Part shown: positions 10,003 to 20,512 of the stretch, in pieces
Layout of the letters: every line of letters begins with the position of its first letter
Numbering within the stretch: position 1 is the first letter of the stretch
NCBI RefSeq assembly: GCF_016894245.1
Contig: NZ_CP069792.1
Coordinates: 1,860,001 to 1,924,000 of the forward strand
Direction of reading: 5' to 3'
Source: Corynebacterium kroppenstedtii
GTDB taxonomy: Bacteria > Actinomycetota > Actinomycetes > Mycobacteriales > Mycobacteriaceae
DNA: 64,000 bases
The notes under the pieces: model-generated
Told to the model about the DNA's origin: nothing
Database searches by the model: none
Seen by the model: only the letters and a program-made list of their open reading frames with translations
Translations under genes and position numbers: made by a program

Positions 10003-10710
10003 TTATTCTCGAGAGACATACTCTGACGACGTCGGATCCCAGTCATCAAATCCGCGGCTTTCTAAGGCTTCTCCCATTGCTTCGGCCCGTCGGATCGAGT
10101 GGATGATCACCGGCAAAGCGAAAGCACGTAGCCCCCGTGATGATCGAGCCCGACGGGCTTCAATGACCACACGGATATTTTCCATCTGAAGAGGGATCAA
10201 GCGGATGGTAATGGCAATCGCCACGCTTATTGCGTTGACGGGGATGTGGAAACGCGCAAGTGGTCGGAGGGCTAGGTCAAGAGACTCGATCATGTCCCCG
10301 ATCCGCGTTGTCAAAGTCAAAATCAATGCTAGAGCTACGCTTACCACCAATGACGTTGCCAGTGACAGAGCCGACCACCATCCCACACTCCAGGCCTGAA
10401 ATATGGTGATAAATGCCAGTACAGGGACCACGGGCAATAGCTGCGATGCCGCCACGCTGAGTGGTATGCGCGCGAGGGCAAAAACACTCATCGTCACGAG
10501 GACTTCAACTCCTAAAACTACTAGGCCGAAGGCGTTGAAGTGGATCCCTATTGTCCGGGCCATGACTGTGATAACCACCACCGCCACCATAATGAGCACA
10601 ATCTTCGTGGTGGGTTTGAGTCTGTGAACGGCGGTGTTTTTATCAACGTAGTGTCCAAGAGGCATAGTCAACCACCGTCGGGGAGTACGAGTTTTACTCT
10701 TGTTTTTCAT
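10003..10710 (-). CDS. bioN: Biotin ECF transporter T component BioN
   Basis: This 235-residue membrane protein is the energy-coupling (T) component of an ECF vitamin importer. It has several hydrophobic helices and the typical C-terminal coupling region with the AR-rich motifs (IEARRARSSRGLRAFALP and a following RAEAMGEALESRGF). It is the last gene of a minus-strand bioY-bioM-bioN operon and its start lies 76 bases beyond the bioM stop. The ATG at 10710 has a GGGG run about eleven bases upstream. Naming follows the bioYMN locus of C. glutamicum. Confidence 0.9.
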   Translation of the reverse strand: MKNKSKTRTPRRWLTMPLGHYVDKNTAVHRLKPTTKIVLIMVAVVVITVMARTIGIHFNAFGLVVLGVEVLVTMSVFALARIPLSVAASQLLPVVPVLAFITIFQAWSVGWWSALSLATSLVVSVALALILTLTTRIGDMIESLDLALRPLARFHIPVNAISVAIAITIRLIPLQMENIRVVIEARRARSSRGLRAFALPVIIHSIRRAEAMGEALESRGFDDWDPTSSEYVSRE

Positions 10711-10786
10711 TGATCTATAAGATCCCCTAACGGCTGTACGTAGTCTGGCTTACGCCCTACAGGTCGGAGTATGTTCCACTTATTCG

Positions 10787-11527
10787 TCAGGCTTGGTCCC
10801 TGGCGTGCATTGCTTCTTTGTATGTTCTACACACCTCATTCGCGGGCCCATCCGCCCGGATACGTCCACCGTCAATCCAGAGCGCACGGTCGTAATGGGA
10901 AACAAAATCTAAGTCGTGGGTAGCGACAATTAATTGTTGAGGGAGGCTATCGAACAAGCGTCCAAGTTTGAGTCTGTTGGATAGATCAAGAAGCGTTGTT
11001 GGTTCGTCGGCAATGATGGTGAGTGGTTGCGCTATGAGCACTGCAGCCAGTGCCAACATTTGCTTTTCGCCACCGGATAGCCGGTATGGGGAGGCATGTG
11101 CACGTTGATCTAACCCAAAGCGGCTGAGCATCGCCATGACACGGTTGTTTTTGTCATGACGAGAAAGACGATGGCCATCTGCTCGTATGTTCCGTAGCGA
11201 AAACTCAACATCTTCATACACCGTCGGCATTAGTATTTGGTTTTCAGCGTCGGAGAATACAAACCCCACCTTTTTTCTGACATCGCGACCATTGGTCTGG
11301 GGATTGAGGCCATTAACGGTGATTTTTCCGTTATCCGGTGTCCCTAACCCGTTAACCATGCGCACGAAGGTGGATTTTCCGGATCCATTTGCCCCGATAA
11401 TGGCTATTCGGCGTTCTGAAAGCGTAACGGAGATGTCATTGAGGATTGTGTGTTCATCGAAAGCTATTGTGACATTGTCAAATTGAATAGTGGGTGGGGT
11501 GATGGATGAGTTCATTGGTGCTTTCAT
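10787..11527 (-). CDS. bioM: Biotin ECF transporter ATPase BioM
   Basis: This 246-residue ABC ATPase powers the biotin ECF importer. It shows Walker A GANGSGKS, the signature LSGGEKQ, a Walker B ending in DEPTTLLD, and a switch histidine in ATHDLDF. It lies between bioY and bioN on the minus strand, 30 bases after bioY. The start at 11527 lacks a Shine-Dalgarno sequence; the methionine four residues further in (before NSSITPP) could be the real one. Confidence 0.93.
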   Translation of the reverse strand: MKAPMNSSITPPTIQFDNVTIAFDEHTILNDISVTLSERRIAIIGANGSGKSTFVRMVNGLGTPDNGKITVNGLNPQTNGRDVRKKVGFVFSDAENQILMPTVYEDVEFSLRNIRADGHRLSRHDKNNRVMAMLSRFGLDQRAHASPYRLSGGEKQMLALAAVLIAQPLTIIADEPTTLLDLSNRLKLGRLFDSLPQQLIVATHDLDFVSHYDRALWIDGGRIRADGPANEVCRTYKEAMHARDQA

Positions 11528-11557
11528 GGAAAAGGAGGTGGGGCAAAACGAGTCATG

Positions 11558-12217
11558 TTAGCGAGGTTCGGGTAGTAAACGGGGAAAAGCAGCTACGACT
11601 CCCGAAGCAATAAGTCCGACAACAATCATCTTCACCAGATCCGGGCCTATGAATGCGAGTTGGCTTGTCAATGCCGTAGTAAGACTGAAGCCTTTGATGA
11701 TAACCATCCAAAGAGCGCCGAAAAAGTATTGGACGAAAATTCCGAGGACGGCGACGATGACAAAGAGAATTGTCTGGAGCGGTCGACGACGTGGCGTTAC
11801 TTCTGCTACCGCGCCACACACCCATGCCGAAACCAGGTAGCCAATGACATATCCGCCGCTAACGCCAGCAAAAGCTGATAGTGCAGACCGGCCACCTGCA
11901 AGCACTGGTAGACCGATGAGGCCGAGAATAAGCACAAGCCCGATGGCAGCTGTTCCACGACGTCGTCCGAGAATCATTCCTGCCATAATTGCAATTGCGT
12001 TCTGCATGACGACAGGGACGCCGGCCACTCCTATTGGGATAGAGACAAAGGCCATGGCTATGAAGAGTGCGGCGAAGACCGCTACGTATGCGATGTCTCG
12101 GCTTGACCATGAAGATCGGCGTGGTGATTGCTGGTGAGGAGCGGAGGTTGTGTCAGAACTGCCCTGATGTGTTTTATCACCCATAGCTGTCATCGTAATA
12201 AAACCGATGGATGTCAC
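11558..12217 (-). CDS. bioY: Biotin transporter substrate-binding S component BioY
   Basis: BioY is the integral membrane S component that binds biotin. The 219-residue protein has about six hydrophobic helices and the family stretches IPIGVAGVPVVMQN and LIGLPVLAGGRSAL...SGGYVIGYL. The first 35 or so residues are polar, and internal methionines at positions 9 and 12 could be the true start. It heads the minus-strand bioYMN operon, divergent from recA. In C. glutamicum this operon is repressed by BioQ; I could not find a convincing BioQ palindrome upstream. Confidence 0.93.
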   Translation of the reverse strand: MTSIGFITMTAMGDKTHQGSSDTTSAPHQQSPRRSSWSSRDIAYVAVFAALFIAMAFVSIPIGVAGVPVVMQNAIAIMAGMILGRRRGTAAIGLVLILGLIGLPVLAGGRSALSAFAGVSGGYVIGYLVSAWVCGAVAEVTPRRRPLQTILFVIVAVLGIFVQYFFGALWMVIIKGFSLTTALTSQLAFIGPDLVKMIVVGLIASGVVAAFPRLLPEPR

Positions 12218-12290
12218 TAGTATCGCTCGAGGAGTGAGCGTTCATAGTGGCTCGCTGTTGATAGTAGGTGATGGATGCTAGCGTTTTGAA

Positions 12291-12306
12291 TCGAACATAC
12301 GTTTGC
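12291..12306 (+). promoter_or_regulatory. Candidate LexA (SOS) box upstream of recA
   Basis: TCGAACATACGTTTGC matches ten of the twelve fixed bases of the actinobacterial SOS box TCGAAC-N4-GTTCGA, with a perfect left half. It lies about 230 bases before the recA start and close to the bioY side of the divergent gap. lexA is present elsewhere in the window. Confidence 0.5.
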
Positions 12307-12535
12307 GTATGATGAAGAGCGGTGTTGCCGTGTCCGACGCCAGAATATTCTCTGTCTTGGAACCGTAACCGGAGTAACATCGTCTATTCCGTGTGATGAG
12401 GACAGTCCTGCTGGTTTGAGAACATATTGTTTTGTGACCTGGCAAGTGGCTGTAATCAGGTACATGTTGTGCTGTTAGGTCAGGTTGCTAGATACCAGTA
12501 GTAATGCTCTGACATCGATGAAGGATTGGTGGACA

Positions 12536-13675
12536 ATGGCAGGTAAAACTGCAACGAAAAAGAAAACAAATCAGAGTAGTGGCGACGGACGCCTGAAAGC
12601 GCTCGATACGGCTTTAGCGAAAATCGAGAAAGACTTTGGTAAAGGCGCGGTCATGCGTTTGGGGGATGATAAGCGTCCTCCGATTAGCTCGATCTCCTCA
12701 GGCAACATTGCGATTAACGTTGCGTTAGGGATAGGGGGATTCCCCCGTGGCCGAGTTGTAGAAATTTACGGTCCGGAATCGTCAGGTAAGACCACAGTTG
12801 CTCTTCACGCCATTGCTGAAGCTCAAAAAGACGGGGGCATTGCTGCCTTTATCGACGCTGAGCATGCTTTGGATCCTGAATACGCTCGTAAGCTAGGGGT
12901 CGATACCGACGCGCTGCTTGTCGCGCAGCCAGACACCGGTGAGCAGGCTTTAGAGATTGCTGACATGCTCATTCGGTCAGGCGCTCTAGCCATCATCGTC
13001 ATTGACTCGGTGGCTGCATTAACTCCGAAGGCGGAAATTGATGGTGAGATGGGGGATAGCCATGTGGGGCTCCAGGCTCGTTTGATGAGCCAAGCACTTC
13101 GAAAGATGACAGGTGCGCTGTCTCAGTCGGGAACAACTGCCATTTTTATCAACCAGCTGCGAGAAAAAATCGGTGTGATGTTCGGCTCGCCCGAAACGAC
13201 CACCGGTGGTAAGGCGCTCAAGTTTTACGCTTCGGTTCGCTGCGATATTCGCCGTATCCAGGCTCTGAAAGATGGCCAAGACGTCATTGGCAACCGGACA
13301 CGGTTAAAAGTTGTCAAAAATAAGGTCTCGCCACCGTTTAAGGTTTCTGAGTTTGACATCCTCTATGGTGAAGGAATTTCGCGCGAAGGATCGATTATTG
13401 ACCTTGGCGTTGACTACGGCATTATCAAGAAATCAGGCTCGTGGTACACCTATGAAGGTGAACAGCTCGGCCAGGGCAAAGAAAAGGTCCGTGATTATCT
13501 CAAGAATAATAGTGAGCTTGCGGGGACTATCGAAGATAAAATTATGAGGGCCGCGAAGGTCGGGCCGTATGCGAATGTCACTGATGACGATGCGGCGGAA
13601 TCGGAAAACAATAGCTCTGATGACGATCCGATCGACGTTGTTCCCAATGTGGACTTCGATGATGATGACGAATAG
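12536..13675 (+). CDS. recA: Recombinase A
   Basis: RecA forms the ATP-dependent nucleoprotein filament for homologous recombination and stimulates LexA self-cleavage. Walker A GPESSGKT is at residues 79-86 from the chosen start, with the [11 protein letters not shown] and [12 protein letters not shown] segments, loop L2 and the acidic C-terminal tail following. The frame opens upstream at a TTG (12485), but ATG 12536 ([10 protein letters not shown]) gives the N-terminus expected for corynebacteria, with AAGGA about eleven bases upstream. 379 residues. recX follows after 23 bases. No intein is present, unlike in M. tuberculosis. Confidence 0.97.
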   Translation: MAGKTATKKKTNQSSGDGRLKALDTALAKIEKDFGKGAVMRLGDDKRPPISSISSGNIAINVALGIGGFPRGRVVEIYGPESSGKTTVALHAIAEAQKDGGIAAFIDAEHALDPEYARKLGVDTDALLVAQPDTGEQALEIADMLIRSGALAIIVIDSVAALTPKAEIDGEMGDSHVGLQARLMSQALRKMTGALSQSGTTAIFINQLREKIGVMFGSPETTTGGKALKFYASVRCDIRRIQALKDGQDVIGNRTRLKVVKNKVSPPFKVSEFDILYGEGISREGSIIDLGVDYGIIKKSGSWYTYEGEQLGQGKEKVRDYLKNNSELAGTIEDKIMRAAKVGPYANVTDDDAAESENNSSDDDPIDVVPNVDFDDDDE

Positions 13676-13698
13676 ATGCGAAAGGGCTAGTTTAGGCA

Positions 13699-14322
13699 AT
13701 GCCTAAATCCAGTGAGAGCGATTATTCTGCTGAGTCCACCGCTGACATTATTGGGCATCTCAGTGAAGCCATCTCTCGCGTGGATGCCAGTAGATCTATT
13801 GCGCAAGAAGAAAATGCTGTACGACCTGTTAGGTCGCGGGCGTTGCGTCTTTTGGACCACAGGGCTAGATCCGAGCAGGAACTGAGGGATCGTCTTCTCG
13901 ACGCCGAGTTTCCTCCAGCGAGTGTGGACACAGTCATTGTCGACCTTGTCGATAGCGGATTAATTGATGACCGTCGATTCGCCGAAGAGTGGGTGAGGCA
14001 GCGCAGAACTCGCCGAGGAAAATCTCGCCGTGTTTTGCGCGAAGAACTCCGGAAAAAAGGTGTCTCTACGTCCGACTGTGATCATGCACTAGCTGAAGTC
14101 AGTGACGACGATGAACAGAGATTAGCCCGCCGCGTTGCTCAGGATCGTGCGCGGCGGATTCGGACGGTTCCCGCCGATCGGAAAGAAAAATATGCCCATC
14201 TCCGTCGGATTACCGCGGCATTGGCACGACGGGGCTTTCCGGCGGGTATGTCACAGCGGATCGCTCACGACGTCGTGGAGGAGAAAATCACCGAACTGAG
14301 CAACGATCCCGACGTGGAATAA
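13699..14322 (+). CDS. recX: Regulatory protein RecX
   Basis: RecX caps RecA filaments and limits recombinase activity. The 207-residue basic protein contains the RecX tandem three-helix repeats, including RALRLLDHRARSEQELRDRL, GLIDDRRFAEEWV and the later RRITAALARRGFPAGM. It begins at ATG 13699, 23 bases after recA, with AGG just upstream, and is almost certainly co-transcribed with recA. The first 45 residues are extra relative to the conserved fold. Confidence 0.94.
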   Translation: MPKSSESDYSAESTADIIGHLSEAISRVDASRSIAQEENAVRPVRSRALRLLDHRARSEQELRDRLLDAEFPPASVDTVIVDLVDSGLIDDRRFAEEWVRQRRTRRGKSRRVLREELRKKGVSTSDCDHALAEVSDDDEQRLARRVAQDRARRIRTVPADRKEKYAHLRRITAALARRGFPAGMSQRIAHDVVEEKITELSNDPDVE

Positions 14323-14345
14323 CGTGGAATAATATCGCCGAAAAC

Positions 14346-15284
14346 CTATTCGAAAGTACTGCGTAAATCACGGTGGGCTGGGTCATGCCAGTCGACCACG
14401 GCTTCATCCTTGGTCTCCACGCCTTGCTCTTTTTGATGGGGAACATGAGCTACGATATTGCGCCGAGCACGGCCAGCCCGAAGCTGAAGCTCGATTCGCT
14501 CCGCAAATTTCGTAAGCCCAATGTTGACAATGACCATGATCACTGCGACAACAACGAGCGCCGCGAGGAAGTTCCGATAATACGAAGCTGACTGAATTCC
14601 CGACCTCACAACCTCCACATACCCGATCTGATAGCCCAATGCGGAGTCTTTAAGTGCAATCACCATCTGCGCAATCAGAGCAGGGAGCATCGAAGCGACA
14701 GCCTGAGGAAGAAGGATGATTCGCATCGTCTGTCGGTGAGTCAGTCCCAGCGCCAAAGCGGCTTCTGACTGCCCGCTAGGGAGCGCCTCAATCCCCGAAC
14801 GAAGGACCTCGGCAATGACCGCACCGTTATACAACGTCAACCCAAAGACAACAGCAGCAAAAGCCAACTGCTCTGAAGGAAATACCGCATATTCAGCGAA
14901 AAGCTGGTAGGCGAAGATCATCAAGATCAACACGGGAATAGCGCGGAAGAACTCGACTATTACCCCACAAATCCGGCGAACGATCCACCGATGATGCAAA
15001 CGCCCGGTTCCCAGCAACGCTCCAAGAAGCATAGCCAAAATAATGGAGACAAAGGCGGCTTTCAACGTTCCCCAAAGACCAGGGAGAATATAAGTCGTCC
15101 AGGTGGTCGACTTGATAAAGGGATCCCACTTGGACGTCTCCAACTGGCCATTTTTGGCCAGCACCGAGATTGTCCACCCGATGACGACAGCAGCAACCAC
15201 GACAGTAATGGCCGTGAGGATGCGGTTGATCTGACGCCCGCGAGGACCGGGATTGTCATAAAGGACAGTTGCGCGAGTACTCAC
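14346..15284 (-). CDS. gluD: Glutamate ABC transporter permease GluD
   Basis: This 312-residue protein is one of two inner-membrane permeases of a glutamate importer. It contains the HisM/GlnP permease domain with the EAA-type loop [20 protein letters not shown] at about 170-190, five or so membrane helices, and a charged cytoplasmic tail after about residue 260. Its GTG start shares one base with the gluC TAG stop, which indicates translational coupling. It is the last gene of the minus-strand gluABCD operon and converges on recX. Confidence 0.95.
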   Translation of the reverse strand: MSTRATVLYDNPGPRGRQINRILTAITVVVAAVVIGWTISVLAKNGQLETSKWDPFIKSTTWTTYILPGLWGTLKAAFVSIILAMLLGALLGTGRLHHRWIVRRICGVIVEFFRAIPVLILMIFAYQLFAEYAVFPSEQLAFAAVVFGLTLYNGAVIAEVLRSGIEALPSGQSEAALALGLTHRQTMRIILLPQAVASMLPALIAQMVIALKDSALGYQIGYVEVVRSGIQSASYYRNFLAALVVVAVIMVIVNIGLTKFAERIELQLRAGRARRNIVAHVPHQKEQGVETKDEAVVDWHDPAHRDLRSTFE

Positions 15285-15973
15285 TATCGTTTCACCGCCA
15301 ATCGCTTACCAGCCCAGCCAAAGAACAATCCCATGGGCAGGGTCAAGATAATAAAGCCGAGAGCAAAAATGCCGAACACCAAGAACAACTGGTCGGCATG
15401 ATTCTCGATTGTCGACTTCATCAACAAAGATGCCTCACCCACGCCAATAACCGATGCGATGGTCGTGTTCTTGGACAACGCAATCAGGGTGTTGCCTAAC
15501 GGAACGATCGACGCACGAAACGCCTGGGGGAATACGATGGCAGAGAAATTTTGTCCAAAAGACAGCCCGAGTGATCGACCAGCCTCCGCTTGCCCAAAGG
15601 GGACCGTGTTGATGCCCGCCCGCAAGGATTCGGCGACAAAAGCCGAGGTGTAGACGATAAAGGCCAGGACCGCCAACCAAAAGTTGTTGTTCTTGATGAA
15701 GCTGTCGTTCTCGGGAGCAAGTGTCAGGCCTAGGTTTTGGTAGAGCCCGATCGATGAGAACAACACAATCAGCGTGAGGGGAGTGTTCCTCGAAACAGTA
15801 ATGAACAATGACGATAACGTACGCAATATCCCGACGGGGCACACCCGCATGGCGGTCAGAATAATGCCCAGAATCAGCGAACCTATCCCTGAGTACACCG
15901 TTAATTTAATGGTGACCCAGAACGCAGGCCACAGCGTGTCGCTGAGGTCACCCCATAAAGTCGTTGTTTCCAT
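15284..15973 (-). CDS. gluC: Glutamate ABC transporter permease GluC
   Basis: This 229-residue partner permease has five predicted helices and the EAA loop [20 protein letters not shown]. It lies 9 bases downstream of gluB and overlaps gluD by one base. Together with GluD it forms the transmembrane channel of the GluABCD glutamate importer. Confidence 0.95.
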   Translation of the reverse strand: METTTLWGDLSDTLWPAFWVTIKLTVYSGIGSLILGIILTAMRVCPVGILRTLSSLFITVSRNTPLTLIVLFSSIGLYQNLGLTLAPENDSFIKNNNFWLAVLAFIVYTSAFVAESLRAGINTVPFGQAEAGRSLGLSFGQNFSAIVFPQAFRASIVPLGNTLIALSKNTTIASVIGVGEASLLMKSTIENHADQLFLVFGIFALGFIILTLPMGLFFGWAGKRLAVKR

Positions 15974-15982
15974 TGATCCCCC

Positions 15983-16936
15983 TTATCCCTTCTGCAAAAA
16001 GCTGAGATCGCCGATGGCGGGTTCATCGCCCACGGGGAAGTCGTTTCCAAGGTTCTTGTGAACAATGGACGCGTACGCGCCGGATGCCCACATTTCTTTC
16101 AAGGCAGCATTAATTGCCTCGGTTGACTTAGTGTCGCCCTTCGCATGCCCGATCCCATAGTGCTCATCGGTCCACCACGATCCGTCATCCTGTTTCATAT
16201 CAACGACGCGGAATTCGCCCGGATACTGAGTTGCGAACCCATACAGGATGGTGGCGTCGGTGGTTAGAGCATCAACCTTTTTTTGATGGAGCGCTTCCAC
16301 ACATGAGGAATAGGAATCGAATTCTTGTAATTGGACCTCAGGAAGCGCCTCTTTGACCTTCTGGGCGGGAGTGGATCCGCTCACAGAGCACAAACGTTTC
16401 CCTTTATTGAGGTCCGTCAAAGATTGGATCCCCGTGTCCTTATCTCGCACTAGTAGCGCTTGATGGGTGACCAGATATGGACCTCCAAAAGCGACAGCAT
16501 TCGCGCGCCCTTGGTTGATGGAGTACGTAGCTGTAATCATGCCGACTTCGCCATTCTTAATCAACGTCTCTCGCTGGGCAGATGGCGTTTCACGCCATGT
16601 AATCTTCGGTTTATCCCAACCATTTTTCTCTGCGATGTGGTTAATGACGTACCGCGAAACATCTGGATCTACGCCGACGAATTTTTTATCCGGTGTGCGC
16701 ATCCCCATACCCGGCTGGTCATATTTCGTGCCGACGACGATATGCCCAGATTTAATTTCGTTGAGAACACTCACCGGCTCTGACGACCCACACGCGGTGA
16801 GCGTCGGAGTGACGAGGATAATAGCTGTCACCGCAGCCACGATCGCGCGCATACGGGTGTGTCGTCGGGAAGACTGGCGTCGGAAATAAGTAACAAACTG
16901 GCCGATGTGGCGGCCGGCGAACTGCACTCGTGTCAT
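15983..16936 (-). CDS. gluB: Glutamate-binding lipoprotein GluB
   Basis: This 317-residue protein is the extracellular solute receptor of the glutamate importer (SBP family 3). A lipobox TLTAC places the lipidated cysteine at residue 49, after a hydrophobic stretch at 31-48. The mature part shows family blocks such as GVDPDVSRYV and a YSINQGR segment. The ATG at 16936 has AAGGGG nine bases upstream, so it is preferred even though it leaves a long, arginine-rich n-region; ATG 16852 would give a more standard signal but lacks a ribosome binding site. Confidence 0.95.
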   Translation of the reverse strand: MTRVQFAGRHIGQFVTYFRRQSSRRHTRMRAIVAAVTAIILVTPTLTACGSSEPVSVLNEIKSGHIVVGTKYDQPGMGMRTPDKKFVGVDPDVSRYVINHIAEKNGWDKPKITWRETPSAQRETLIKNGEVGMITATYSINQGRANAVAFGGPYLVTHQALLVRDKDTGIQSLTDLNKGKRLCSVSGSTPAQKVKEALPEVQLQEFDSYSSCVEALHQKKVDALTTDATILYGFATQYPGEFRVVDMKQDDGSWWTDEHYGIGHAKGDTKSTEAINAALKEMWASGAYASIVHKNLGNDFPVGDEPAIGDLSFLQKG

Positions 16937-16951
16937 TTTTCACGCCCCTTA

Positions 16952-17857
16952 TTAATGACCGAGGATCTTGGAGAGAAAATCTTTGGCCCGATCTGTTTGG
17001 GGATTCGTAAAAAATGATTCCGGATCGGTGTCTTCGACGATGGCGCCATCGGCCATAAACAACACGCGATCAGCACCCCGTCGAGCGAAACCCATTTCGT
17101 GGGTCACACAGACCATCGTCATACCTTCTTTAGCTAGTTCAATCATCACGTCGAGCACCTCATTCACCATTTCCGGGTCGAGAGCAGAGGTCGGCTCGTC
17201 GAAAAGCATGATTTTGGGGTCCATGGCGAGGGCGCGTGCGATGGCGACACGCTGCTGTTGGCCTCCGGATAGCTGGGCGGGATACTTGTGTGCTTGGCTA
17301 TCAATATCAACTCGTCGGAGAAGAGCCATAGCCCGATCCTTAGCTTGGGCCTTGCTCCGTTTCCGCACTTTGATAGGGCCGAGAGTGACATTGTCGAGGA
17401 TCGTCTTGTGCGAAAACAGATTGAATTGTTGGAAAACCATGCCGACTTCCGCTCTCAGCCGAGTTAGACTCTTTCCTTCTTCGGGAAGTACCTCACCATC
17501 AATCACGATCTCACCATCGTCGATAGTCTCGAGTCGGTTAAGTGTTCGGCATAAAGTTGATTTCCCCGAACCCGAGGGACCAAGAATGACCACGACCTGT
17601 CCTGCCGGAATTGTCAGATTGATATCACGGAGTGCGTGGTAGTCACCGAAATACTTGTTGACATGGGACAAAGAGATCATCGGCGGGCGATGCCCAGGAT
17701 CTTTGGTAACCGTTTCAGCGTCGGGATAAAGTGCAGAATTGTCTGCAGCGTCTGCGGGAGTGGACTCGTGTGCGGGAATGGACTGTAGCGACGGCGCTGT
17801 GTCGTCGGATCCGGAAACTTCTGGCATACGGAAAAACTTAAAGGGTTTTTTAGCCAA
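16952..17857 (-). CDS. gluA: Glutamate ABC transporter ATPase GluA
   Basis: This is the cytoplasmic ATPase of the glutamate importer. Walker A GPSGSGKS lies at residues 93-100, the signature LSGGQQQR and Walker [11 protein letters not shown] follow, and the protein is 301 residues from a TTG start. The conserved ATPase fold begins only at about residue 60 ([17 protein letters not shown]); C. glutamicum GluA starts there. The extra N-terminal 59 residues may be genuine or the start may be internal; no ribosome binding site decides it. It heads the minus-strand operon and is divergent from miaB. Confidence 0.94.
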   Translation of the reverse strand: MAKKPFKFFRMPEVSGSDDTAPSLQSIPAHESTPADAADNSALYPDAETVTKDPGHRPPMISLSHVNKYFGDYHALRDINLTIPAGQVVVILGPSGSGKSTLCRTLNRLETIDDGEIVIDGEVLPEEGKSLTRLRAEVGMVFQQFNLFSHKTILDNVTLGPIKVRKRSKAQAKDRAMALLRRVDIDSQAHKYPAQLSGGQQQRVAIARALAMDPKIMLFDEPTSALDPEMVNEVLDVMIELAKEGMTMVCVTHEMGFARRGADRVLFMADGAIVEDTDPESFFTNPQTDRAKDFLSKILGH

Positions 17858-17936
17858 AGCTGTGTGGGAAACAAAAACTTAACAACACCGTAACCAATTC
17901 CCCGTCTGTCGGGGGTGACCAGTACGATAGTGCGCG

Positions 17937-19601
17937 ATGAACGGCACAACCCCTGATATGTCAATAAACCATGTAAAGACCATGAACCATTTTACTGCTT
18001 CGCCTCATCCAACGGTTTCGACGATGACCACCCGCCCACGCACTTACGAGGTGCGCACATTCGGGTGCCAGATGAATGTGCATGACTCAGAACGCCTGGC
18101 TGGGCTTTTGGAGGAAGCCGGCTACGTACCCGTCGGTAGTGACGACTCTGCCGATGTCGTTGTATTCAACACGTGTGCAGTGCGTGAAAATGCGGATAAT
18201 CGGTTGTATGGCACGTTAGGCCAACTGAAATCGGTCAAAGATACAAAGCCTGACATGCAAATTGCGGTCGGGGGATGTATGGCGCAAAAGGATAAAGACG
18301 TCGTTGTGAAGCGAGCCCCGTGGGTCGATGTCGTGTTCGGTACCCACAACATTGGGAAGCTACCAACACTCTTGGCACGTGCTGCTCACAATCACGAAGC
18401 CCAGGTGGAAATTGCCGACGCTCTAGAGCAGTTCCCCTCCGTTCTTCCCGCGAAACGTGATTCTGCCTATTCCGGGTGGGTTAGCGTTTCTGTTGGATGC
18501 AATAACACCTGCACGTTTTGCATTGTCCCCAGCCTCCGCGGGAAAGAAAAAGACCGCCGTCCAGGTGATATTTTGGCGGAAGTACAAACTCTTGTCGACG
18601 ACGGCGTTAGTGAAGTGACACTGCTTGGCCAGAACGTCAACGCGTATGGAGTCCACTTTGAGGACCCGACGCTAGAGCGTGACCGCAGCGCATTTTCAAA
18701 ACTGTTGCGCGCATGTGGTGATATCGAGGGCCTGGAGCGCGTTCGCTTTACCAGCCCCCATCCTGCCGAGTTCACCTCTGACGTCATCGATGCGATGGCG
18801 GAGACCCACAATGTATGCCCTCAACTTCATATGCCGTTGCAGTCAGGCTCAGACAAAGTTCTCAAGGAGATGCGTCGCTCCTATCGCACGAAGCGTTTTA
18901 TGAGAATTCTGGACGAAGTACGTGAGAAACTCCCTCATGCCTCGATTACGACCGACATTATTGTTGGTTTTCCTGGAGAAACTGAGGAAGATTTCCAGCA
19001 GACGCTCGATCTCGTTGAAAAAGCACGGTTCACGAGTGCGTATACGTTCCAGTATTCGCCGCGTCCGGGGACGCCAGCCGCGGCGATGGATGATCAAGTA
19101 CCGAAAGCAGTGGTGCAGGATCGGTATGAGCGGTTGGTTGAGGTTCAAGAGCGAATCAGCGCCGAACTCAATTCTGAGCTGGTTGGGGATGTCGTTGAGG
19201 TTCTTGTGCAGGCTGACGACGGGCGTCGGTCCGCTCAAACACATCGTTTATCAGGAAGAACGCGCGACGGTCGTCTGGTGCACTTTGCCCCTGATGCTGC
19301 GTCGATGGAAAAGACAGCCCGAGCATGGAATTCCATCGGAGCAACCCCTATGGCGCATCCGATGAACCCCCGCGGAATGGCGGTCGAAGAATGTGTGAAA
19401 CCGGGTGTCGATCAGTCGATCCGGGCGGGAGACGTGGTGTGGGTACGTATCACTGATTCACGCTCTCACTTCCTGTTATCCGACTCGGGCGTCCTTGCTC
19501 ACCGTCGTATGCCGGCAGGGGACCGGACCGAAGCTTCCTCCGCCCCAGCGCCCCGCGGCGTTGGTCTGGGAATGCCGACGGTCAAGACGATGAAAAGGTA
19601 G
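17937..19601 (+). CDS. miaB: tRNA-2-methylthio-N6-dimethylallyladenosine synthase MiaB
   Basis: MiaB is a radical-SAM methylthiotransferase that modifies A37 of tRNA after MiaA has added the isopentenyl group. The N-terminal UPF0004 domain carries cysteines 44, 80 and 114 for one iron-sulfur cluster, and the radical-SAM motif CX3CX2C is at residues 188, 192 and 195. A TRAM RNA-binding domain lies at the C-terminus. The conserved part starts at [15 protein letters not shown], so any of the methionines at positions 1, 8, 16 or 30 could be the start; none has a Shine-Dalgarno sequence. 554 residues as given. Confidence 0.95.
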   Translation: MNGTTPDMSINHVKTMNHFTASPHPTVSTMTTRPRTYEVRTFGCQMNVHDSERLAGLLEEAGYVPVGSDDSADVVVFNTCAVRENADNRLYGTLGQLKSVKDTKPDMQIAVGGCMAQKDKDVVVKRAPWVDVVFGTHNIGKLPTLLARAAHNHEAQVEIADALEQFPSVLPAKRDSAYSGWVSVSVGCNNTCTFCIVPSLRGKEKDRRPGDILAEVQTLVDDGVSEVTLLGQNVNAYGVHFEDPTLERDRSAFSKLLRACGDIEGLERVRFTSPHPAEFTSDVIDAMAETHNVCPQLHMPLQSGSDKVLKEMRRSYRTKRFMRILDEVREKLPHASITTDIIVGFPGETEEDFQQTLDLVEKARFTSAYTFQYSPRPGTPAAAMDDQVPKAVVQDRYERLVEVQERISAELNSELVGDVVEVLVQADDGRRSAQTHRLSGRTRDGRLVHFAPDAASMEKTARAWNSIGATPMAHPMNPRGMAVEECVKPGVDQSIRAGDVVWVRITDSRSHFLLSDSGVLAHRRMPAGDRTEASSAPAPRGVGLGMPTVKTMKR

Positions 19602-19651
19602 ACAAGCTTCGTACGCATCACGAATGAGATTTACGGATTAGGGTAAGAGAC

Positions 19652-20440
19652 ATGGCAATGAAGAAGAGGTCTCGGCGCAGCGATGGCGACGGCTCGGCTC
19701 AGCGGCATCAACCTTCGAAAAAACCCCAAGAGATGACGGCCGAGGAGCGCAAAGAAGCGCTTCAAGCTTTCGGGGAAAGCAAACGTGCCAACATCAACGT
19801 GGAAGAACGCCTGGCGTCGAAAACCGTGGTCCTCAACCGCCAGCTTCCTTTTTTCTTGCTCGGGATGTTGGGGACGTTATTCGCCATTTTCCTCCCGCAC
19901 TCGGGGAGTGTGTACGGCTTTGACGTCCTGTTTTACTCTGACCGCGCTCAAGAGATGGTCACGACGTGGCCCGAGCGCATCTATGTATGGTTGGCGCTGG
20001 TAGGGGGAATCTTCTTACCCATTGGAGTAATCGTCTCACGATCAACTCTCGTCGCTTGGGTCGCGTGGGTTGTGTCCGGAGTTGCCTGGGTATACGGTAT
20101 TTTCGCGATCTGGATGCGGCAGTCACGCCCACCAACAGAGCCGGGATCTGGGCCGTCGTACGGGCTGATCGTTGGTTTCGTCGCGATCATCGTTATTTTC
20201 GCAACCATCTCCACGGTCGTTTTCCGTCGATCAGTTTTACAACGCGTTTTGGCAGAAATTCGGCGCGAAGAAGCTGACCGTGATGATGAAGCACGGGCAG
20301 CCCAGCAGCATCTTCGGACGGGTTTAGCTGTTCAGGAATATAGGGAGCCGGTTGATAACCGACGTGCACGCGCGAAAGAGCGTGCACACCAAGTGGCGGA
20401 AAACCAACGCAAGCGGAACCAGCCACCCTCAGACAAATAG
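19652..20440 (+). CDS. Conserved membrane protein (Rv2732c-like), function unknown
   Basis: This 262-residue protein has a polar, basic N-terminal domain of about 65 residues, four hydrophobic segments at roughly 68-90, 110-130, 135-155 and 170-190, and a charged helical C-terminal tail rich in Arg/Glu. A protein of this kind stands between miaB and the DUF349 gene in mycobacteria (Rv2732c), and the gene order here is the same. The start is ATG 19652, with ATG 19658 as an alternative. No catalytic motif is seen and I do not assign a function. Confidence 0.8.
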   Translation: MAMKKRSRRSDGDGSAQRHQPSKKPQEMTAEERKEALQAFGESKRANINVEERLASKTVVLNRQLPFFLLGMLGTLFAIFLPHSGSVYGFDVLFYSDRAQEMVTTWPERIYVWLALVGGIFLPIGVIVSRSTLVAWVAWVVSGVAWVYGIFAIWMRQSRPPTEPGSGPSYGLIVGFVAIIVIFATISTVVFRRSVLQRVLAEIRREEADRDDEARAAQQHLRTGLAVQEYREPVDNRRARAKERAHQVAENQRKRNQPPSDK

Positions 20441-20462
20441 CGATCTCATGACTCATGAATGG

Positions 20463-20494
20463 AGCCCCACGACCGGTTACCCGTGGGGCTTTTT
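20463..20494. terminator. Bidirectional rho-independent terminator
   Basis: AGCCCCACG and CGTGGGGCT form a GC-rich stem followed by five T residues on the plus strand. The hairpin lies between convergent genes ending at 20440 (plus) and 20513 (minus), so it can serve both, although the T-run favours the plus strand. Confidence 0.85.
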
Positions 20495-20512
20495 CAATTT
20501 AGCGCGTACTAC

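Noticed and set aside
12218..12484. BioQ operator (TGAAC-N3-GTTAC) upstream of bioY
   Set aside because: I found only partial half-sites, none with both arms in the right spacing.
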